Shown here piece after piece: positions 1 through 8,544 of a stretch of 64,000 nucleotides of DNA (positions are counted from its first letter, which is position 1; each line of letters starts with the position of its first letter). Origin of the DNA: Luteimonas fraxinea (lineage in GTDB: Bacteria > Pseudomonadota > Gammaproteobacteria > Xanthomonadales > Xanthomonadaceae); NCBI RefSeq assembly GCF_021233355.1, contig NZ_CP089507.1, positions 62,001 to 126,000 of the forward strand, written 5' to 3'. Under the pieces are notes generated by a model. That model was not told the DNA's origin, ran no database searches, and saw only the letters and a program-made list of their open reading frames with translations. A program made the translations under genes and the position numbers.

Positions 1-351
1 GTCGACGGCACCTACGCCTGTATCCGTCGCTACAACGACAGCGGCGATGCGCGCAGCAACATCAGCGCCGGCGGCAAGTACGAAATGGCCAAGCCCGATG
101 CCGATGCACTGCGTCTGGCCGAACTGGTCGCGCCGAAGCTGATCCGCGACGGCATGTACTTCGTCGGTCTCGACATCGTCGGCGACAAGCTGATGGAAGT
201 GAACGTCGACACGCCCGGCGGCATCAACATGCTCGAGGAGCTGACCGGTCTCGATTTCTCCGGCCGCATCCTCGATGACCTCGAGCGCAAGCTGCGCCTG
301 CGCAAGCATTACGGCAAGACGCTCAGCAACGTCGAACTGGCGATGCTGTAA
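1..351 (+). CDS. glutathione-synthetase-like ATP-grasp protein, C-terminal part
   Basis: The reading frame is open from the first base and ends at TAA 349-351, so only the last 116 residues are present. The visible part resembles the ATP-grasp end of GshB-type ligases: a glycine-rich stretch 'NISAGGKYE', then 'GLDIVGDKLMEVNVDTPGG', which matches the conserved segment holding the Mg/ATP ligands (Glu and Asn of 'EVNVDTPGG'). The family joins an amino acid to a peptide through an acyl phosphate; GshB itself makes glutathione from gamma-glutamylcysteine and glycine in the cytoplasm. The motif reads E-V-N-V-D-T-P-G-G rather than the E-I-N-V-T-S-P-T of classical GshB, so a related ligase with another substrate is possible. 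The upstream part is outside the window. Confidence 0.75.
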   Translation, partial: VDGTYACIRRYNDSGDARSNISAGGKYEMAKPDADALRLAELVAPKLIRDGMYFVGLDIVGDKLMEVNVDTPGGINMLEELTGLDFSGRILDDLERKLRLRKHYGKTLSNVELAML

Positions 352-362
352 GACGTGACGCG

Positions 363-743
363 TCAGATCCGGTTGGCGATCTCGATGAGGTTGCCATCCG
401 GATCACGGACATAGACGGACAGAATCGGGCCGGTCGCCCCCGTACGGGGCACCGGCCCGTCTTCTATGTGGACGCCTGCAGTGCGCAGTTCGGCCTGCAC
501 CAGGTCCAGCGGCGTTGTCGTCAGCAGACACAGGTCCGCCGAACCGGGCGTCGGTCGCAACGCCTTCGGTTCGAACGCGTGACCGGCCTGGTGCAGATTG
601 ATCTTCTGCACGCCGAAAGCGAGCGCGCGCCGGCCTTCGCCGAAGGTCACGACCTGCATGCCGAACACGCGGCCGTAGAACGCGCAGGTCGCGTCGATAT
701 CGGCGACGGTCAGCACCAGATGGTCGAGGGCGTCGATGTGCAT
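363..743 (-). CDS. VOC (glyoxalase/dioxygenase-like) family protein
   Basis: A 126-residue protein starting at ATG (complement of 741-743). It begins 'MHIDALDHLVLTVADIDAT' and ends 'VYVRDPDGNLIEIANRI', the paired metal-ligand signature of the vicinal oxygen chelate fold (His near residue 8 and Glu near the C-terminus). The length fits one VOC domain made of two beta-alpha-beta3 modules. Members isomerise, cleave or sequester small electrophiles; the substrate cannot be read from sequence. It lies 5 bp downstream of the MFS transporter gene on the same strand, so the two are probably cotranscribed and may share a detoxification role. Confidence 0.85.
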   Translation of the reverse strand: MHIDALDHLVLTVADIDATCAFYGRVFGMQVVTFGEGRRALAFGVQKINLHQAGHAFEPKALRPTPGSADLCLLTTTPLDLVQAELRTAGVHIEDGPVPRTGATGPILSVYVRDPDGNLIEIANRI

Positions 744-748
744 GGGGA

Positions 749-1978
749 TCAGTCTCCGGTCGAGGCGGTGGACGGATGCGGGGGCGACCGCGTATCCGGT
801 GCGTGACGCTGCAGGTGCCGCGCCGCGACGAACGCGAGCACCAGCATCACGAGCGCGCCGCCGGCCAGCACCGGCCAGCCGCCATGCGCCCACAGCCAGC
901 CGCTGGTCGCACCGATCAGGCTCGAGCCCATGTAGTACGACAACAGATACAGCGAGGCCGCATGGCTGCGATGCGTGCGGCCGAGCCGGCCTACCCACGC
1001 GCTCGCCGCGGCATGCGCGATGAAGAAGCCGATCGTCAGCAGCACCAGGCCCGGCACGATCATCCACAGCGTCGGCGCGAGCGTCAGCAGCACGCCGGCG
1101 GCGGCCAGCAGTACCCCGGCGACGACGACCGGGCCGCGGCCGAAACGATCCGACAGTCCGCCGGCGACCGTCGAACTGACGATGCCGAACACGTATGCGC
1201 TGAAGATCCAGCCGATTTCGGCCTGCGACAGATCGAACGGCGCCGCGCCGAGCCGGAAGCCGAGATAGTTGTAGACGCTGACGAACACGCCCATGACCAG
1301 GAAGGGAATCGCGAACAGCCACGGCAGCAGCGGATCGCGCAGATGTCCGCCCCAGGCGCGCAGATGGAAGCGCAGATTGACCCCGCGCTGGCGCACGAAA
1401 TGCCGCGATTTCGGCAGCAGCCAGACGAAGGCGATCGCGACCAGCAGATCGAATCCACCGAGCAGCGCGAGCGCGGTGCGCCAGTCGAACCAGTCGGTCA
1501 GAAAGCTCACCGACAGCCGCCCCATCATTCCGCCGAAGGCATTGCCGGCGACGTACAGCCCGACTGCCGACCCCAGCCGTTGGGCCGGGAATTCCTCAGC
1601 GAGATAGACCATTGCCACCGCCGGCACACCGCCCATCGCGATGCCGGCGAGCGCCCGCACGATCACGAGACTCGGCCAGTGCGACAGCATCGCGGCGAGC
1701 ATCGTCAGTACCGCCGCGACGGCCATCGATACGAACATCAGGCCGCGGCGTCCGAGATTTTCCGAGACCGCGCCGGCGCAGAAGATCGACAGCGCCAGAC
1801 CCAGCGTAGCCAGCGACAGCGGCAGCGAACTCGCCGCCGGCCCCACGCCGAACTCGCGCGCGAATTCGGGCAGCAGCGGCTGCACGCCGTACAGCAGCGA
1901 AAACGTGGCGAAGCCGGCGAGGAACAACGCAAGGCGGATACGGCCGGGGCGCAGAGGCGCCGGCGAAGTGACAGACAT
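749..1978 (-). CDS. MFS transporter, YnfM-like drug/proton antiporter
   Basis: 409 residues, a normal length for a 12-TM major facilitator. Hydrophobic helices run through the protein, starting 'LALFLAGFATFSLLYGVQPL'. The loop after TM2 reads 'ENLGRRGLMFVS', a form of the MFS G-x-L-a-D-r-x-G-R-r/k motif A, and a second copy 'GGLSDRFGRGPVVVAG' lies in the C-terminal half. The opening 'FSLLYGVQPLLPEFAREF' resembles the E. coli YnfM group of inner-membrane exporters. It is the first gene of a leftward pair with the VOC protein. The substrate is unknown. Confidence 0.88.
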   Translation of the reverse strand: MSVTSPAPLRPGRIRLALFLAGFATFSLLYGVQPLLPEFAREFGVGPAASSLPLSLATLGLALSIFCAGAVSENLGRRGLMFVSMAVAAVLTMLAAMLSHWPSLVIVRALAGIAMGGVPAVAMVYLAEEFPAQRLGSAVGLYVAGNAFGGMMGRLSVSFLTDWFDWRTALALLGGFDLLVAIAFVWLLPKSRHFVRQRGVNLRFHLRAWGGHLRDPLLPWLFAIPFLVMGVFVSVYNYLGFRLGAAPFDLSQAEIGWIFSAYVFGIVSSTVAGGLSDRFGRGPVVVAGVLLAAAGVLLTLAPTLWMIVPGLVLLTIGFFIAHAAASAWVGRLGRTHRSHAASLYLLSYYMGSSLIGATSGWLWAHGGWPVLAGGALVMLVLAFVAARHLQRHAPDTRSPPHPSTASTGD

Positions 1979-2098
1979 CGGGGACGGGTGCAGCGACGTG
2001 GGCGGTCAGTATCGGTCTGCGGGGTCACGCAGGCCAGTCAAAGGGATGGATTGGTGTGTCACGGTCGCTCGCACACGTATACGACCGGCGCGCAGGTC

Positions 2099-4429
2099 TC
2101 AGCCCGGCGCAGGCCCCGCCGGCACCGGCGCATTGCCGCCACGCACAACGCGCACCGGCACCGACTTGCCCGCGGGCACATGACTGTCGATCGCATGGTG
2201 CGAGACCGGGATCAGCGGATTGCATTCCGGGTAATAGGCCGCGATGCAGCCGCGCGGAATGCGGTACGGAATCGCGCGCAGGCCGCCGACTTCGCGGATC
2301 TCGGGATCATTGTCGAAATCCGCCGCCAGGGTGATCTGTTCGCCATCACCCAGACCCAACTCGGCGATGTCGTCGGCGTTCATCAGCACCACGCGGCGCG
2401 TGCCGTCGATGCCGCGGAAGCGGTCGTGATAACCGTAGACCGTGGTGTTGAACTGGTCGTTGCTGCGCACGGTCAGCAGTCGATAGCGCCCCGCCTTGTC
2501 GGCAAAACCTGTCGCGCAGATCACGTCGGGCACGTGGAACTCGGCCTTGCCACTCTGGGTCGACCAGCGCCGTTCGCGTGCCGCGACCGGACGCGGAAAG
2601 CCGCCCGGCGTGTACAGCCGTGCATTGAAATCGCGGAACTGTTCGGGATACGTCTCTTCGATCGCATCGCGCACGCGGGCGTAATCGCTGACCCACGACT
2701 GCCACGGCGCGCACGCGGCGCGTTCCGGCGACAGGATCGCCTGCGCAAGCGCAGCGACGATCGCGGGCTCGGAGCGCAACATCGGACCCGCCGGCGGGCT
2801 GTTGCCGAACGAGGCATGGATGCAGGTCGTGCTGTCCTCGATGCTGACGCGTTGCGCCACACCATCCTGCACGTCTTCCTCGATCCGGCCCAGGCACGGC
2901 AGCAGCAAGGTCTCCCGTCCGCACAGCAGATGATTGCGGTTGAGATGCGTCGCGACCTGCAGGCTCAACGCGAGTCCCTGCCACGCGGGTTCCAGTCGTC
3001 CGGTATCGGGCGCGGCGCGGGAGAAATTGCCACCGAGTCCGATGAAGGCTTCGACGCTGCCGTCGAGAATGCCTTCCACCGTGCCGACGGTATCGAGTCC
3101 CTTCTCGCGCGGCGGCTCGAAGCCGTACTGCGCGGCGAGCTTGTCGAGCGGCACGAGCTCGGGCTTCTCGGAAATGCCGACGGTGCGCTGCCCCTGCACG
3201 TTCGAATGCCCACGCACCGGGCAGATACCCGCGCCCGGACGACCGACATTGCCGCGCATCAGGGCGAGATTGCAGACCATGCGCACGTTGTCGACGCCGT
3301 GGCGATGCTGGGTCAGGCCCATGCCGTAGATCAGGATCGACGACTCGGCTTGCGCGTACACGCCGGCCACGCCTTCGATGTCGGCACGCGACAGTCCGCT
3401 CTCGCGTTCGATGTCGGTCCAGTCCGCCGCGCGCAGCCAGGTTTCGAATGCTTCGAAACCATTGGTGTGGGTCTCGATGAAACCGACATCGAGCACGCGC
3501 GCGCGGCCTTCCGCCTGCGCCGCGTCGTCGAGATCCAGCAACGCACGCGCCAGGCCCTGCATCAGCGCGATGTCGCCGCCCGCACGAACCGGAAAGTAGG
3601 CGTTGCTGATGCGCGTCGACGCGCCGGTGGCCATCGCCAGCGGTTCCTGCGGATTGGTGAAACGCTCCCACCCGCGCTCGTACAGCGGATTGAAGGTGAT
3701 GATCTCGGCGCCGCGGCGCGCAGCTTCCTGCAGCGGATGCAGCATGCGCGGGCTGTTGACGCCGACGTTCTGGCCGAAAGAAATGATGCAGTCCGTGTGT
3801 TCGAAGTCTTCCAGCAGCACGGTGCCGACCGGCACGCCGATGCTGCGTGGCAGGCCGACCGATGTGCTCTCGTGACACATATTGGAGCTGTCGGGCAGAT
3901 TGTTGTTGCCGTACATGCGCGCCAGCAGGCCATACATGTAGGACGTTTCCAGCGATGCGCGGCCGGACGCATAGAACACCGCGCGCTCGGGTGGCATGTC
4001 ACGCATCACGTCAGCGGCGATGGCAAACGCATCATCCCAGGATACCGGCACGTAGTGGTCGCTGGCCGGGTCGTAGCGCATCGGTTCGACCAGCCTGCCG
4101 GCGGCTTCGAGATCGTGATCGGCCCAGGTCAGCAGTTCGGTCACAGTGTGCTGCGCAAAGAAGGCGGCATCCGCGCGACGCGTGTCGAGTTCCCACATCG
4201 TGGCCTTGGCGCCGTTCTCGCAGAACTCGGCAGTGTGCGGCTCGGCCGGTTTGGCCCAGGAACAACTCACGCAGGCGAACCCGTCGATCTTGTTCTGGCG
4301 CTGCAGCTGTCGCGCGCCTTCGATCGTCTGCGCACCTTCGCCGGTGCCGTAACGCAGCAGCGATCGCACCGACCCCCACCCGCCCGCGGGCGCCTCATAA
4401 GGCTTGAACGTGGGGTGCGACTCGGTCAT
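2099..4429 (-). CDS. FdhF/YdeP-type molybdopterin oxidoreductase, formate-dehydrogenase alpha-like
   Basis: 776 residues starting at ATG 4427-4429 (complement). It matches the 'Fdhalpha-like' branch (E. coli YdeP type) of the bis-MGD molybdoenzymes. The N-terminus has the cysteine pattern 'CVSCSWAKPAEPHTAEFCEN', followed by the molybdopterin domain ('IISFGQNVGVNSPRMLHPLQ', 'NVRMVCNLALMRGNVGRPGA') and a C-terminal dinucleotide-binding beta-barrel ('LLTVRSNDQFNTTVYGYHDR'). Family members are cytoplasmic and act on formate-like or unknown substrates; YdeP has been linked to acid resistance. No FdhD, NarJ-like chaperone or electron-transfer subunit gene lies beside it, so it probably works alone or with unlinked partners. 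Confidence 0.88.
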   Translation of the reverse strand: MTESHPTFKPYEAPAGGWGSVRSLLRYGTGEGAQTIEGARQLQRQNKIDGFACVSCSWAKPAEPHTAEFCENGAKATMWELDTRRADAAFFAQHTVTELLTWADHDLEAAGRLVEPMRYDPASDHYVPVSWDDAFAIAADVMRDMPPERAVFYASGRASLETSYMYGLLARMYGNNNLPDSSNMCHESTSVGLPRSIGVPVGTVLLEDFEHTDCIISFGQNVGVNSPRMLHPLQEAARRGAEIITFNPLYERGWERFTNPQEPLAMATGASTRISNAYFPVRAGGDIALMQGLARALLDLDDAAQAEGRARVLDVGFIETHTNGFEAFETWLRAADWTDIERESGLSRADIEGVAGVYAQAESSILIYGMGLTQHRHGVDNVRMVCNLALMRGNVGRPGAGICPVRGHSNVQGQRTVGISEKPELVPLDKLAAQYGFEPPREKGLDTVGTVEGILDGSVEAFIGLGGNFSRAAPDTGRLEPAWQGLALSLQVATHLNRNHLLCGRETLLLPCLGRIEEDVQDGVAQRVSIEDSTTCIHASFGNSPPAGPMLRSEPAIVAALAQAILSPERAACAPWQSWVSDYARVRDAIEETYPEQFRDFNARLYTPGGFPRPVAARERRWSTQSGKAEFHVPDVICATGFADKAGRYRLLTVRSNDQFNTTVYGYHDRFRGIDGTRRVVLMNADDIAELGLGDGEQITLAADFDNDPEIREVGGLRAIPYRIPRGCIAAYYPECNPLIPVSHHAIDSHVPAGKSVPVRVVRGGNAPVPAGPAPG

Positions 4430-4526
4430 GGCGGACTCCGGCTTTTGACTCGGCTTCCTACCGTCGCCGAATGCATCTGCCCGCCACGTGAAGTCACCGG
4501 CTCACGGTGCGCGCACGCCAATGCGT

Positions 4527-4541
4527 TATGGTCGTGCGATG
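4527..4541 (+). promoter_or_regulatory. candidate -10 element giving a leaderless start
   Basis: TATGGT at 4527-4532 is followed by exactly six bases and then the ATG at 4539. Transcription starting about seven bases past the -10 would begin on the A of the start codon. There is no Shine-Dalgarno motif. The same geometry occurs before the gene at 21017. Confidence 0.35.
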
Positions 4542-4718
4542 CAGGATGTCGCCAAGTTGCGCTGCCCCTGGTGCGGAGAACGTTTCGAGACGCTGGTCGA
4601 TGCCAGCGTGGGCGATGCGGATTACGTCGAGGACTGTCCGGTCTGCTGCCGGCCCATCGAGATGCATCTTGCCGTCGACGATGACGGCATCCGGCTCGAC
4701 GCCGGACGCGAGGACTGA
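4539..4718 (+). CDS. CPXCG motif-containing cysteine-rich protein
   Basis: A 59-residue protein with two CxxC pairs, 'CPWCGERFETLVD' and 'CPVCCRPIEMHL', typical of the small proteobacterial CPXCG family and predicted to bind one zinc. The start at 4539 puts the first CxxC at residues 9-12, as in the family. An in-frame ATG at 4521 would add six residues but leaves no signal in front of it, whereas a -10-like hexamer lies 6 bp before 4539. The function is unknown. The next gene downstream is convergent. Confidence 0.8.
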   Translation: MQDVAKLRCPWCGERFETLVDASVGDADYVEDCPVCCRPIEMHLAVDDDGIRLDAGRED

Positions 4719-4725
4719 GACACCG

Positions 4726-4926
4726 TCAGGCGGGGCTGGCGGGCGTGAGTTGCCAGAACGTCTGCACCAGAGGCGCGGCGTCCTCCCAGCTCAGATCGGG
4801 ATTGCGTCGCAAGCGCAACCAGCCTTCGCGCAGCTGCGGCTCGCACTCTTCCCACGAACGCTCACTCATGTATTCCCGGGACATCTGTCCGTACACCCGG
4901 CACAACTCGACGTCTTCAGCGTTCAC
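4726..4926 (-). CDS. small conserved hypothetical protein
   Basis: 66 residues from a GTG start (complement of 4924-4926). The sequence is acidic and helix-prone, without signal peptide or membrane segment; 'CRVYGQMSREYMSERSWEEC' and 'LREGWLRLRR' suggest a small helical bundle. I do not recognise a named domain. Codon use (G/C at third positions) fits a real gene, and it ends 7 bp from the stop of the convergent CPXCG gene. Confidence 0.6.
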   Translation of the reverse strand: MNAEDVELCRVYGQMSREYMSERSWEECEPQLREGWLRLRRNPDLSWEDAAPLVQTFWQLTPASPA

Positions 4927-5120
4927 GTCGGCTTCCTTGTTGGGGGCGCGACCCAGCCCACCAGGGCTGCATCAGGTCGACAGCATGTGAACAGGGCGCA
5001 GTCAGGGTCTGTTCGGTAACGCACGTAGTTCAGTCAGCTGTATGCGCGCTGCCGTACATACGACACCGCATTCAGACGGGAAAATCCATACTCGTTCATC
5101 CGATAGACCTTTCGCTGCGC

Positions 5121-5843
5121 ATGAAGAAGAAAGCGCCCTGGGCGCCGCTCAATGGATTGCTGCAGGACCTGCCCGACGACGTCTGTGACCGCGTCGGCGA
5201 CGAAGTCCAGCTGGTCGACATGCCGGCCGGCAAGGTGCTGCACGAAGCCAACGTGGCCCAGACGACGATCTACTTCCCGCGCGAAGGCATCGTGTCGTTG
5301 ATGTATGCGCTGGAGAGTGGCGACACCAGCGAGTTTGCGATGGTCGGCAACGAAGGCGTGGTCGGCATCGGTCTGTTGACCGGCGCACGCAGCGTGCCGA
5401 CGCGCGCCGTGGTCAAGGTTGGCGGCGAGGCATTGGCCCTGCGTGGCGAGTTCGCGATCCGCGAGTTCCAGCGTGGCGGCGCGTTCCAGGAAATCCTGCT
5501 GCGCTACTTCCAGGCGCTGGTGACCCAGACCGCGATGACCGGCGTCTGCAACCGTCATCACACGGTCGACAAGCAGCTCTCACGCTGGCTGCTGCTGGTC
5601 AACGACCGCGTGGGCTCAGTCGAGATCAAGATGACCCAGGAGCAGATCGCGCATCTGCTGGGCGTGCGCCGTGAAGGCATCACCGAGGCCGCGCGCCGCC
5701 TGCAGGAAGACGGCTGCATCCGCTACAGCCGCGGCGTGATCCAGGTGCTGGACCGCGAATGTCTCGTGGCCCGTTCCTGCGAGTGCTATGGCGTGGTGCG
5801 GACCGAGTACGACCGGCTGCTGCGCCCCGCACTCGAAGGCTGA
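5121..5843 (+). CDS. Crp/Fnr family transcriptional regulator
   Basis: 240 residues. An N-terminal cyclic-nucleotide-binding-like beta-roll (about 15-130) contains 'DMPAGKVLHEAN' and 'YFPREGIVSLMYALESGD'. A long dimer helix follows, then a winged helix-turn-helix (about 165-215) with 'KMTQEQIAHLLGVRREGITE' and 'RRLQEDGCIRYSRGVIQVLD'. The Cys cluster that holds the Fe-S centre in Fnr is absent, and the sugar/phosphate-binding residues of Crp are not obvious, so the ligand is unknown. It is preceded by a gene-free 194 bp and not followed by an operon partner. Confidence 0.87.
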   Translation: MKKKAPWAPLNGLLQDLPDDVCDRVGDEVQLVDMPAGKVLHEANVAQTTIYFPREGIVSLMYALESGDTSEFAMVGNEGVVGIGLLTGARSVPTRAVVKVGGEALALRGEFAIREFQRGGAFQEILLRYFQALVTQTAMTGVCNRHHTVDKQLSRWLLLVNDRVGSVEIKMTQEQIAHLLGVRREGITEAARRLQEDGCIRYSRGVIQVLDRECLVARSCECYGVVRTEYDRLLRPALEG

Positions 5844-5947
5844 GTGTCGCCGGCGCCCGCGCCGGCCCCTGCATCGCAAGACCAATTCGTCACGGCCTGT
5901 TGCGCGGGCCGCGCGAGCATGGGCGCATTCCCTCGAAGGAGTTGCCA

Positions 5948-6235
5948 ATGAGCCAGACACCACCCCGCATCTTCACCAGCCGCGAGGATCTCGACGCGAT
6001 CGAACAGCGCATCATGCTGCTCGATGACGAGGCCCGGGTTCGCGTCACGCTCGACGACGGCAACGTCGTCGAAGGCACGGTGTCTGCCCGGCCGACGCTG
6101 GAGATCTTCCGAAACCGCGATGGCGATGAAGGCCACAACGCGCGCTTGCGGCTTGACGACTTCGGGCAACCGGCGACGCCGCACTACGTGTGGGTGGGCG
6201 ACGTCCGCGACATCGAGCAGCTCGGTACGGCCTGA
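5948..6235 (+). CDS. DUF3247 family protein
   Basis: 95 residues, start ATG 5948 preceded by the Shine-Dalgarno GAAGGAG. The protein reads as a small beta-rich domain, 'RVTLDDGNVVEGTVSARPTL' then 'HYVWVGDVRDIEQL', matching DUF3247, which is found mainly in Xanthomonadaceae. It is cytoplasmic and of unknown function. Its presence supports the taxonomic placement. Confidence 0.8.
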   Translation: MSQTPPRIFTSREDLDAIEQRIMLLDDEARVRVTLDDGNVVEGTVSARPTLEIFRNRDGDEGHNARLRLDDFGQPATPHYVWVGDVRDIEQLGTA

Positions 6236-6292
6236 GCCGCATCGATCACGGTGGCACCCGTCGTACGTCAGCGCGGTGCCACCGCCCTGCCC

Positions 6293-7063
6293 TCAATCCT
6301 CGCAGCGTACGCGCGTGACACCTTCGCCGGCATCGTCACCGACGAACAGAGTGTCCGGGCCGTCCAGACGCAGGAGCCGCTCGGCAGTCCAGGTCTGGCC
6401 TTCGCCTTCGTAATCCGCAGCCACGCGCACCGCGTCGTCGTCGAGTGCCAGCACGGATGTCGGCGTGGCGATGCTTTCGTGGAAGCGCAGCGCGCCCGGT
6501 TCGACACGCAGCGTCATATCGCTGCCGCCTGACTTGCAGGCTTCGGCATCCGCATCCCAGCGGCCGAGAAAGCGATCGGGAAGTGTCGTCGACGCGTCTT
6601 CGTCGACCAACTCGCCCGGCGGCGTCGGCACCGGCATCGATGCGGGGCGCGCGCAGCCGCGGAACGGGCCGCGGCCATCGATCGTCAGCAGGCCGGTCAT
6701 CGGGAAGCGCGCGCCGGACATGTCGTCCTCGCAGCGCATTCGGCGCACGATCAATACAACGGAGCCGTCCGCATCCGATGCGTCGATACGCCGCCCGTCG
6801 GCGGTCATCGATGCGCGTGCGCCAGTGAGGCGACGCTCCGGCGCATCGACACCGCGCAGGATCACCGTGTCGCCCTCGACAGTGGCTTGCCAGAACGGTT
6901 CGTTGGTCGATACGACCACATCGTCGTCGCTGGCCGCAGTCGGCGCAGTCGTATCCGGTGCTGGCGACGCAGGCGCGGTGGCGCTGCCGGGCGCAATGTC
7001 GGGTTGGCAGGCGGCCAGCAGCAATGCGGCTGGAAGCAGCAGATGGACCGGGTGGATTCGCAT
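6293..7063 (-). CDS. lipoprotein with COG3650-like domain
   Basis: 256 residues. The N-terminus 'MRIHPVHLLLPAALLLAAC' is a lipoprotein signal with lipobox L-A-A-C, followed by a Pro/Ala/Thr-rich linker (about 22-46). The next segment, 'STNEPFWQATVEGDTVILRG', starts with the NEPFW motif common to COG3650-type envelope lipoproteins. Cysteines at 'RMRCEDD', 'RGCARP' and 'RVRCED' could form disulfides in the periplasm. A second beta-rich part (about 165-256) probably forms a separate small barrel. The role is not known. Confidence 0.7.
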   Translation of the reverse strand: MRIHPVHLLLPAALLLAACQPDIAPGSATAPASPAPDTTAPTAASDDDVVVSTNEPFWQATVEGDTVILRGVDAPERRLTGARASMTADGRRIDASDADGSVVLIVRRMRCEDDMSGARFPMTGLLTIDGRGPFRGCARPASMPVPTPPGELVDEDASTTLPDRFLGRWDADAEACKSGGSDMTLRVEPGALRFHESIATPTSVLALDDDAVRVAADYEGEGQTWTAERLLRLDGPDTLFVGDDAGEGVTRVRCED

Positions 7064-7232
7064 GGCAGGTGTCCTCGGAGCGGCGTCGCGACAGCATCGC
7101 CGGACGCGTGTTCATTTTTGGTCATCCGGTCCGGGAACTGCTGCAAGCGCATGATTGCGTTGCGGTTTTCGCTGCAGCGCAGCATGGTCGCCCGGTGTCG
7201 ATTCCAGGTGAAAATATCCAGCATTTTCAATA

Positions 7233-7241
7233 TGTTATACT
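7233..7241 (+). promoter_or_regulatory. extended -10 promoter of ycaD-ggpPS
   Basis: TGTTATACT is an extended -10 (TG-N-TATACT) with five of six matches to TATAAT in an AT-rich pocket. No convincing -35 lies 17 bp upstream, which extended -10 promoters tolerate. The predicted leader to the proposed start at 7276 is about 28 nt. Confidence 0.55.
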
Positions 7242-7275
7242 TTCAGACCTTCGCTGATATTGCCGGAGGTCCGTC

Positions 7276-8544
7276 ATTCCAGTCGTCCGTAATCTCGCCG
7301 CGCTGTTCGTCGGCGTCGCCCTGCTGCTGATGGGCAGTGGCCTGCTCGGCACCCTGCTGGCGGTGCGCGGCCGGATCGAGAACTTCGACGACCAGACGAT
7401 GGGCCTGATCATGTCGGGTTACTTCGTCGGCTTCTTCCTCGGCACCTATCTGGCGCCGGGGCTGATCCAGCGGATCGGCCACATCCGCGCCTTCGCGTTC
7501 TATTCGGCGCTGGTCGCCGCGGCGATCCTGCTGCATCCGGTATTCGTGAATCCCTGGGCCTGGGGCGCGCTGCGCGTGCTGACCGGCGTCGGCCTCGTCG
7601 GCCTGTACACCGTGATCGAAAGCTGGCTCAACGTGCAGGCGCCGCCGGACAAGCGCAGCCAGGTCTTCGCGGTCTACATGGCGGTGAATCTGCTGGCGCT
7701 GGCCGCCGGCCAGTGGTTCATCAGCTTCATGGATCCGTCGACCTTCGTGCTCTTCAGCGTGGTCGCGATCTTCATCTGCGTCGCGGCGTTGCCGGTCGTC
7801 GCCAGCCGCATGGTGCAGCCGACGCTGCCGGCGGTACCTCGGCTTGCACTCGCGGCGCTGTGGCGCGCGGCACCCGCCGCGGCCACAGGTTCGTTGCTGG
7901 CGGGCCTGGCAATGGGCGGCTTCTGGGGCATGGGCGCGGTCTACGCGACCGGGCTCGGCCTCGATCTGCAGGGCATCGCCGCGCTGATGAGCGCGACGAT
8001 CCTCGGCGGCGCGCTGCTGCAATGGCCGATCGGCCGCGCCTCGGATCGCGGCGATCGCCGCACGACGCTGGCGATCATCTGCGCGATCGCGGCGGTGATC
8101 GGCGTGGCGATGATGTTCGCTGCCGACCGGTCGCATTTCGCCCTGTTCGGCCTGTTCTTCCTGTTCGGCGGCGTGGCGTTCGCGATCTATCCGTTGTGCG
8201 TCGCGCACCTGCTCGACCATCTGCCGGTCGAGGACACGCTGTCGGGCTGCTCGAGCCTGCTGCTGCTCAACGGCGTGGGCTCGGCGATCGGCCCGGCGCT
8301 CGCAGGTGCAGCGATGGTGCGCTTCGGGCCATCCGCCCTGCCCGCTTCGTTCGCGATCGTGCTCGGCGCGCTGGCGATCATTGCCGCCGGCCGTCGCCTG
8401 ATCCGTCGTCGCGACCGCGACCATCCGTCCGTCTTCCATCCGATGCTGCGCACCACCCCGTCCGCGCTCGAACTGCTGCCCGAAACCGGCCCCGCACCCG
8501 AGGGGCCCGACCTTTCCGATCCACACCACAAGGACCCACGTTGA
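7276..8544 (+). CDS. ycaD: YcaD-type MFS transporter, coupled to glucosylglycerol synthesis
   Basis: 422 residues if translation starts at ATT 7276. This frame opens after the TGA at 7255-7257 and has no ATG, GTG or TTG before 7330, yet residues upstream of 7330 ('IPVVRNLAALFVGVALLLMG') form the first membrane helix of the family. A strong GGAGG at 7265-7269 sits six bases before ATT 7276. The rest is a 12-TM carrier with 'GYFVGFFLGTYLAPGLIQRI' and 'ASDRGDRRTTLAI' (motif A). The stop overlaps the start of ggpPS by four bases (TTGA). In Stenotrophomonas rhizophila ycaD lies beside ggpPS and has been proposed to export or retrieve glucosylglycerol; that role is inferred here from the linkage. 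Confidence 0.85.
   Translation: MPVVRNLAALFVGVALLLMGSGLLGTLLAVRGRIENFDDQTMGLIMSGYFVGFFLGTYLAPGLIQRIGHIRAFAFYSALVAAAILLHPVFVNPWAWGALRVLTGVGLVGLYTVIESWLNVQAPPDKRSQVFAVYMAVNLLALAAGQWFISFMDPSTFVLFSVVAIFICVAALPVVASRMVQPTLPAVPRLALAALWRAAPAAATGSLLAGLAMGGFWGMGAVYATGLGLDLQGIAALMSATILGGALLQWPIGRASDRGDRRTTLAIICAIAAVIGVAMMFAADRSHFALFGLFFLFGGVAFAIYPLCVAHLLDHLPVEDTLSGCSSLLLLNGVGSAIGPALAGAAMVRFGPSALPASFAIVLGALAIIAAGRRLIRRRDRDHPSVFHPMLRTTPSALELLPETGPAPEGPDLSDPHHKDPR

Noticed and set aside
776..4684. A 1,302-codon open frame on the plus strand
   Set aside because: It is antisense to the MFS and FdhF genes, whose protein motifs are clear; high-GC shadow frame rich in Arg, Ala and Gln.
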